Shown here piece after piece: positions 59,768-64,000 of a stretch of DNA of 64,000 nucleotides. The position numbers and the translations under genes are program-made. Numbering within the stretch: position 1 is the stretch's first letter; every line of letters begins with the position of its first letter. The stretch is from Rhodeus uyekii (taxonomy: Eukaryota; Chordata; Actinopteri; Cypriniformes; Acheilognathidae): positions 1,364,001 through 1,428,000 of the forward strand of contig JAWRVZ010000076.1 in the NCBI GenBank assembly GCA_037043235.1, read 5' to 3'. The notes under the pieces are model-generated. The model saw only the letters and a program-made list of their open reading frames with translations. It had not been told where the DNA came from and made no database searches.

Positions 59768-59797
59768 TCATGTGATCTCAGCATAGGTGATGGGATT
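59768..59797 (-). CDS. Candidate terminal exon ending in an ITIM-like motif
   Basis: Minus strand: a polypyrimidine tract TTTTTTGTGTGATTTTCAG ends at 59798 and is followed by codons for NPITYAEIT and a TGA stop (59770-59768). The acceptor is one of the best in the window. ITYAEI fits the ITIM consensus (I/V/L/S)xYxx(I/V/L), a docking site for SHP phosphatases in immune and adhesion receptors, but a 6-residue match occurs by chance. Phase 0 fits the donor at 63902. The gene is not identified. Ends of single-pass receptors often have such short last exons. Confidence 0.45.
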   Translation of the reverse strand, partial: NPITYAEIT

Positions 59798-60369
59798 CTG
59801 AAAATCACACAAAAAATACAGTTTAAGATTTAGATCAATTACATAAGGCTCATTTTTTTTCAGATGCAGTAAATAATAATAAAACAATACATTAAAATGC
59901 AATTCACTACATGTTGTACTGTGTATGATTTGTATGTGACAAATAAAACTTGAACTATTCATCGATACTATCCTGAGAAAGTTTTTAATGTCTGAATTAA
60001 AACATTTGGTGAGCATAATGCCAGAAATGCCTAATAACATAATTAAGAAGAAACAAACTCATAAAAAGATTACATTCTTACGAAGAAAATCTTATTAAAA
60101 CCTGGTTATTAAAAATAACATTACCACAATAACTATTATATTAATTTATTAACATAAATTATATCATCCCTTGACTGTATGTCCATATTCTCTTAAAATA
60201 TCAGATAATTTGACATTTTTATGACAAGACTAGGTTTGTTTGAGCTTTAAAATGTGCAACCGTTATTTATTCATGATATTTGAAAAATATATTTTAACCC
60301 TTTTTGAAAAGCACCATCAGAAGTCACTTACTCTTACTAATTTAATTTTTGTAAAACAAATTGTAAATC
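59798..60369. other. AT-rich sequence, presumed intron of the right-edge gene
   Basis: No other feature seen. The 90-codon minus-strand ORF here (59768-60040) is open mainly through the intron and is not coding before 59797. Confidence 0.4.
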
Positions 60370-60720
60370 CTTTAGCTCTAGGATTCTCTGCATGTCCTGC
60401 ACTCACTTTTTGTCTACCCCTGTCTGGCTTAGTCTCCCTCATCTAGCCTGCCTGGGACCCTGAGGTCTTCTTCTCCTGATCTGGTAATCTTTGCCTGAAC
60501 TGTTAGATCTCCCCCTTTCTCCTGCAAAAGTCAGACAAGCCACCAAGCCTCCCGGAATCCTGGATTTTCCAGTGGTCAACTTTTGTTTCCTTGTGGTCTG
60601 CAAGTGTCCTGCCCTCCAAGCTGCCCATCCACTGGTTTTACATGCCCTACCAGCTCTGATCCTTGCCTACCAGATCCTTGCCAGAATGAATAAACTCACT
60701 AAATGAGGCCACTCATCTAG
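60370..60720 (+). repeat. GC-richer retroelement-like block before the integrase
   Basis: Rich in CCTGCCTGGG and CTGCCCTCC phrases, ending with AATGAATAAACTC. Could be an LTR of the gypsy element to the right. Does not visibly match the 62.1-kb end. Confidence 0.35.
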
Positions 60721-60816
60721 GCTTGCTTGCCACTCAGGAGTGAGGAGGTGGTTTTACTGGTTTCCATCCGTCAGCAATTTTGATAGCCTTCTATGGCTTG
60801 GGACTTCTGTTAGTTT

Positions 60817-61260
60817 GTGACTACCTGTAAGTTTGTGGTTCCCAGAACAAATCTTCCAAAAAACCTATTAATCTGCTCCATCCCCTCCTGTCCTTGGTCT
60901 CATGTTGCCCTCCAATTTGTCATGGGCCGTCTCCTGTCCAGTGACAATTTGTTTATCCTAACTGTGGTGGATTACTTTTCCAAGGTTGTCCACTTCTTTT
61001 TGCTGTCTGGCCACACATAACCCCTCCTCCTGTATCCAGCAGCTGAAAACGCCCACAACTCCCTGCCTACCTCGTCAACTGGATTCTCCCCATTTCAGTG
61101 TTGCTTGGGTTACCAGCCTCCACTCAATTCTTCACAGAAGCCTGAGGCTGTGGTTCCCTCTGCCCAAACATGACAGAAAGCTAGGGAGGCAATTCTCCAA
61201 ATAGACAGTCATATTAAGATCTCCACTAATTGTCGTCAGACTCTGGCGCCCATGAGTATG
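60817..61260 (+). pseudogene. Ty3/gypsy integrase fragment
   Basis: Plus-strand frame 60817-61020 reads PWSHVALQFVMGRL then LTVVDYFSKVVHFFLL, the start of the gypsy integrase catalytic core (usual form PWSxxxxDFV...VVDRFSK). The first catalytic Asp is Gln here (CAA in ALQFV); the second region keeps VVD. The next frame (60986-61204) continues with HSILHRSLRLW and decays. No zinc-binding domain, RT or protease precedes it, so most of pol is deleted. Confidence 0.78.
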
Positions 61261-61429
61261 TTTGTGGGCAAAAGGTATGGTTCTACCTTGAAACACTTTA
61301 CAACCTGCACCTAATCACCTCGCTCTGAGCTGGTCTCAAACCCTGATCGAGGATGCTAACAAAGATGCTACACTAACACTACACACCTCATTCTCTATTC
61401 TAGCGTCACTAGCTGACCTCCATTACACA

Positions 61430-61880
61430 CAGTGCAAACGTAGATATCTATTTATCATAGCAGAAGCGAAGCAAAATAATGCATCACAAAAGATAAAACG
61501 ATGAAGAACGAATGACAAAGGAAGCCCCAAAAATGAACATACAGTACACAAAAGTAAACAAGCAAGAGTTGGTTGTTAGTCACTCCAGACAAACAATGAC
61601 ACGCAAAAGTGTTCTGTAATATATGGCTAAGATGACTGCATTTCTTTATTCTGTGAAACTGCAAAACCAATTGAGTAGGGAGCAGAAACAACACAACCTC
61701 AGTGTCCAATTTTGGGCCTTCCCACTTAGTTCTCTCCCGTGTTGGAAGGCTTTTCTAATATTAAAGGGGGTCCTAAAGCTCTTGCCTGATAATAACTTTC
61801 TTATTCTATCTCCCTCTTGCTCACTTTCCTCCACCTAATGCTGATTGGCTACAAGTAAAAATCGCTTACTGCACCTTTAA
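61430..61880. mobile_element. Possible insertion within the gypsy fragment
   Basis: Integrase-type sequence stops by ~61340 and gypsy C-terminal sequence resumes at ~61885. The block between ends AAATCGCTTACTGCACCTTTAA, a common fish DNA-element end, but a matching left end could not be found. Confidence 0.3.
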
Positions 61881-61884
61881 GGCA

Positions 61885-62040
61885 CCAGCTTGCCAGCTGG
61901 CTCCCCAGTTCATTGGGCCATACCCTTTTGCCAAGGTCCGTAGTCTGGTGGCAGTATGTCTCAAGCGCCCAATGTCCCTTAGTCATGTTTACCCTGTTTT
62001 TCAGATTAAACCTGTTTTCATAGCCTTCTTAATCCAAATG
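61885..62040 (+). pseudogene. Ty3/gypsy integrase C-terminal segment
   Basis: Reads QLAPQFIGPYPFAKV and then SLSHVYPVFQIKPV, the LAPxFxGPFxI...VHPVFHVSxLKP block that follows the integrase core in vertebrate gypsy elements. The chromodomain is not seen. Same strand and order as the core at 60817, so it belongs to one element with an interior break. Confidence 0.78.
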
Positions 62041-62215
62041 TTTCTTCCAATTACCCGTTTTTTCCCGCTACAACTCAGCGTCTGTTTTTACAGGCTAAGG
62101 ACTGTATTTGGTCTGACCTTCTTAGACTGGATTTTGCTTTAGTTTTTCCTTTTGCAAATAAACCTTTACTATTCATCTGCATTTGGGTTCTCTTTCCATT
62201 ACTGGTCCTGACACA
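62041..62215 (+). repeat. Probable 3' LTR part of the gypsy fragment
   Basis: GCAAATAAACC polyadenylation-type signal (~62154), then TTTGGGTTCTC and GGTCCTGACACA. This is the usual closing order of a gypsy LTR. Confidence 0.45.
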
Positions 62216-63902
62216 CGTAATCAAGGTGTAAAGATAACAAATCACTAATATATCATGTGGTAAATATTTTTAGCATTTTTACTTGGCTACACTACATATT
62301 TAGATGCCTTAAATTCAAACTTTTCTTGATAGTAGCATAACAAAAATTCATAACATTATGAAACCAACAAAAAAAAAATTCACATTTCAAACTAAATATT
62401 TAAATATTTTTGGTAATAGAGACTAGAGGAGTGCGAACCGCTGCTTTTCACAGTTGCTTTTCTACCCCTCCATCTCATTGCAAAGTTAAATAACTAGTGC
62501 ACACTTTTCTATGTCTGTGAGAATAAGTAATAACTACCTTAAAGATTAATGATGTATCCTTGAAATAACCAAGTGTGATGTGAGTGCTAGCCATGCATTG
62601 CAGGTGCATATGTCTTGGGCTTATACTTAATCTTGATGAACTGCCTCACGGAGCCCCTGGGCTCACCCTTATATGAATACGAAATGAATCCTGGGAAGTC
62701 ATATTGAACTATTAATCAAAGATGGGGGGGACTTCTGTTGATTGTGATGAATAATGGAGTTCAAAGGCAACAATATCTGCTGGACTGTGAGTTCATGACC
62801 TCATGGGGACCGACTACCTTCTGAATATTGTATGGCAGCCCTGCTGAACAATGCTGTTGAATACAGTAATAATCAGCAGTGTATATCTGATCTGTGACTT
62901 TTTTAATTAGCTTTCAGAGGTGGAATACATAGGATTTAAAAGCCTGATTCATGCAACCTAGAAGTCAACAACAGAAAAGTGTGCATATCAAATTCATCAT
63001 TTTAGTTCAAAAGCAGAAATTATATATTAAGCTGCATGTGCCTATTTTATTTGAGACTGGAAGGTAAACGCACTGACTAACTCTGATCGCTTGTGACACA
63101 GATACAAGAAATACTGGCCTGCAGCAAAGGAGCAGAATGAACATACTGAAAATAAATAATGGGATTTATTCGGGAAGAACATCTAACATTTAGAACAAAA
63201 TATTCAGTGTCCAAAAGCTGTTAAATGTGTTGGCTGTCATCAGAAGTATTTTATTATTCTTGAAGGAACTGAAGTGGACTGAGATTAAGTTCAAGTTTAA
63301 GTACTCAAAAAAGAAGCTAAATGGAAACAGCCATTCTTTGTGATTTCATCAGTGATCTTTGAATTCCCCTTTACCAAAAATGTGTTTATTACCATTTAAC
63401 GTTTTATATTCTATATTTATATTTCATATTTATATGACCATATAGTTAAAAATTTAATGCTGCAAAAACAGAAAATGCCACAGGGAAACTCATAAGATGA
63501 CCCACATAAGGATGACATCTTGTTTTGCACATTTTCAGTGTGGATGAATGATCTTGTAGACATATGTAAGAAGCTCATCTACATTGGCTCAAAGGACCTT
63601 TCACACCAAGGACAATAACTATAACGATAACTATAAAGAATAATATCGATCTACGAGTCCACGCCAGGACTATAATTACACAGAGAAAAGAAACAGTTGC
63701 AATCAATTTCAAAATGTTTCTTTTTTTTCCAGCTGATAAACGACAGCAAACAAATCAGTATCCACCTGAATTTAAGAAGCTCAATTTTGAATGATGGCGG
63801 TTAATTGCATCTGTTCAGAGTGGCCACAAAATATAATACATTTTATAAATGACTGAATTTTATTAATCATTCTAGTGAACATGAAGGCTTGAGATTGAAT
63901 AC
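62216..63902. other. Presumed intron of the right-edge gene
   Basis: AT-rich with no exon-like block recognised, though a short one would be easily missed. Confidence 0.35.
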
Positions 63903-64000
63903 CTGGGAAGCTATGTATTTCTCCATGGTGTTCTCCATCCTGGGCTGAGTGATCATGGGAACACTGGACACACTCTCCTCCGGCGGAATCTCATCCAGTA
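63903..64000 (-). CDS. Internal exon of an unidentified host gene, cut by the window end
   Basis: Read on the minus strand from the window edge, 32 codons are open: LDEIPPEESVSSVPMITQP followed by RMENTMEKYIASQ. The last codon CAG is directly followed by GTATTC, a fair donor. Codon use and base composition differ from the AT-rich surroundings. The acidic, Ser/Pro-rich sequence looks like a cytoplasmic tail or linker. I do not recognise the protein. It ends in phase 0, and the candidate terminal exon at 59797 starts in phase 0, so the two could be joined, giving a tail ending ...ASQ-NPITYAEIT. The 5' part of the gene lies beyond the window. Confidence 0.6.

Overview
This is eukaryotic, vertebrate-type DNA, most likely from a ray-finned fish and probably a cyprinid. 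That call rests on AT-rich sequence, CA/CT/AT microsatellites, two tRNA-derived SINEs with a fish V-SINE/HAmo-like 3' tail, several DIRS-type and Ty3/gypsy-type retroelement remnants, MITE-like elements, and no dense bacterial-style coding. No complete host gene is present. No database search was possible, so family names come from recognised motifs.

Layout. Positions 1-1063 are a flank with a CA repeat and a short TTAGGG-like stretch. Positions 1064-31302, almost half the window, are one head-to-tail array of 15 related units of about 1.7-2.3 kb. Each unit normally starts AAATATAGCTGCAAGCAGC and ends in a (TAA)n tract. Some are followed by one to four copies of a ~55-bp tail that ends CGTTTGAACCCCTAA. 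The unit has hairpins at both ends and a 12-bp head sequence (GGGGTTCAAACG) exactly complementary to the tail. Its first half is built of ~165-bp subrepeats and its second half carries three TAGCGCCA modules. It looks like a non-coding mobile element that has become a tandem array: the recurrent short ORFs in it show no protein family. This array is the most unusual object in the window.

Positions 31303-64000 are a graveyard of transposable elements in intergenic or intronic DNA. It contains a minus-strand Ty3/gypsy gag-protease remnant (33.6-34.9 kb); an internally deleted DIRS element (+, 37.4-39.3 kb) with a separate DIRS gag fragment (39.8-40.0 kb); a BEL/Pao-like fragment (-, 40.3-40.6 kb); a TIR element holding a solo LTR (43.25-44.4 kb); and a DIRS element with both inverted terminal repeats (-, 45.0-49.7 kb), whose reverse transcriptase is split by a ~1.1-kb insertion encoding a putative membrane/coiled-coil protein. 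Further right are another LTR (50.9 kb), a DIRS 5' end (53.4 kb), a MITE (54.0 kb), a gypsy RT/RNase H fragment with an adjoining LTR (54.4-55.4 kb), a second TIR element (57.3-58.4 kb) and a gypsy integrase fragment (60.8-62.2 kb).

The only credible host-gene evidence is at the right edge. A minus-strand exon candidate runs from 63903 past the window end and finishes at a CAG|GT donor. A minus-strand terminal exon candidate lies at 59768-59797, with a good acceptor and an ITIM-like ITYAEI just before the stop. Both are in phase 0 and could be the last two exons of one gene with a ~4.1-kb intron.
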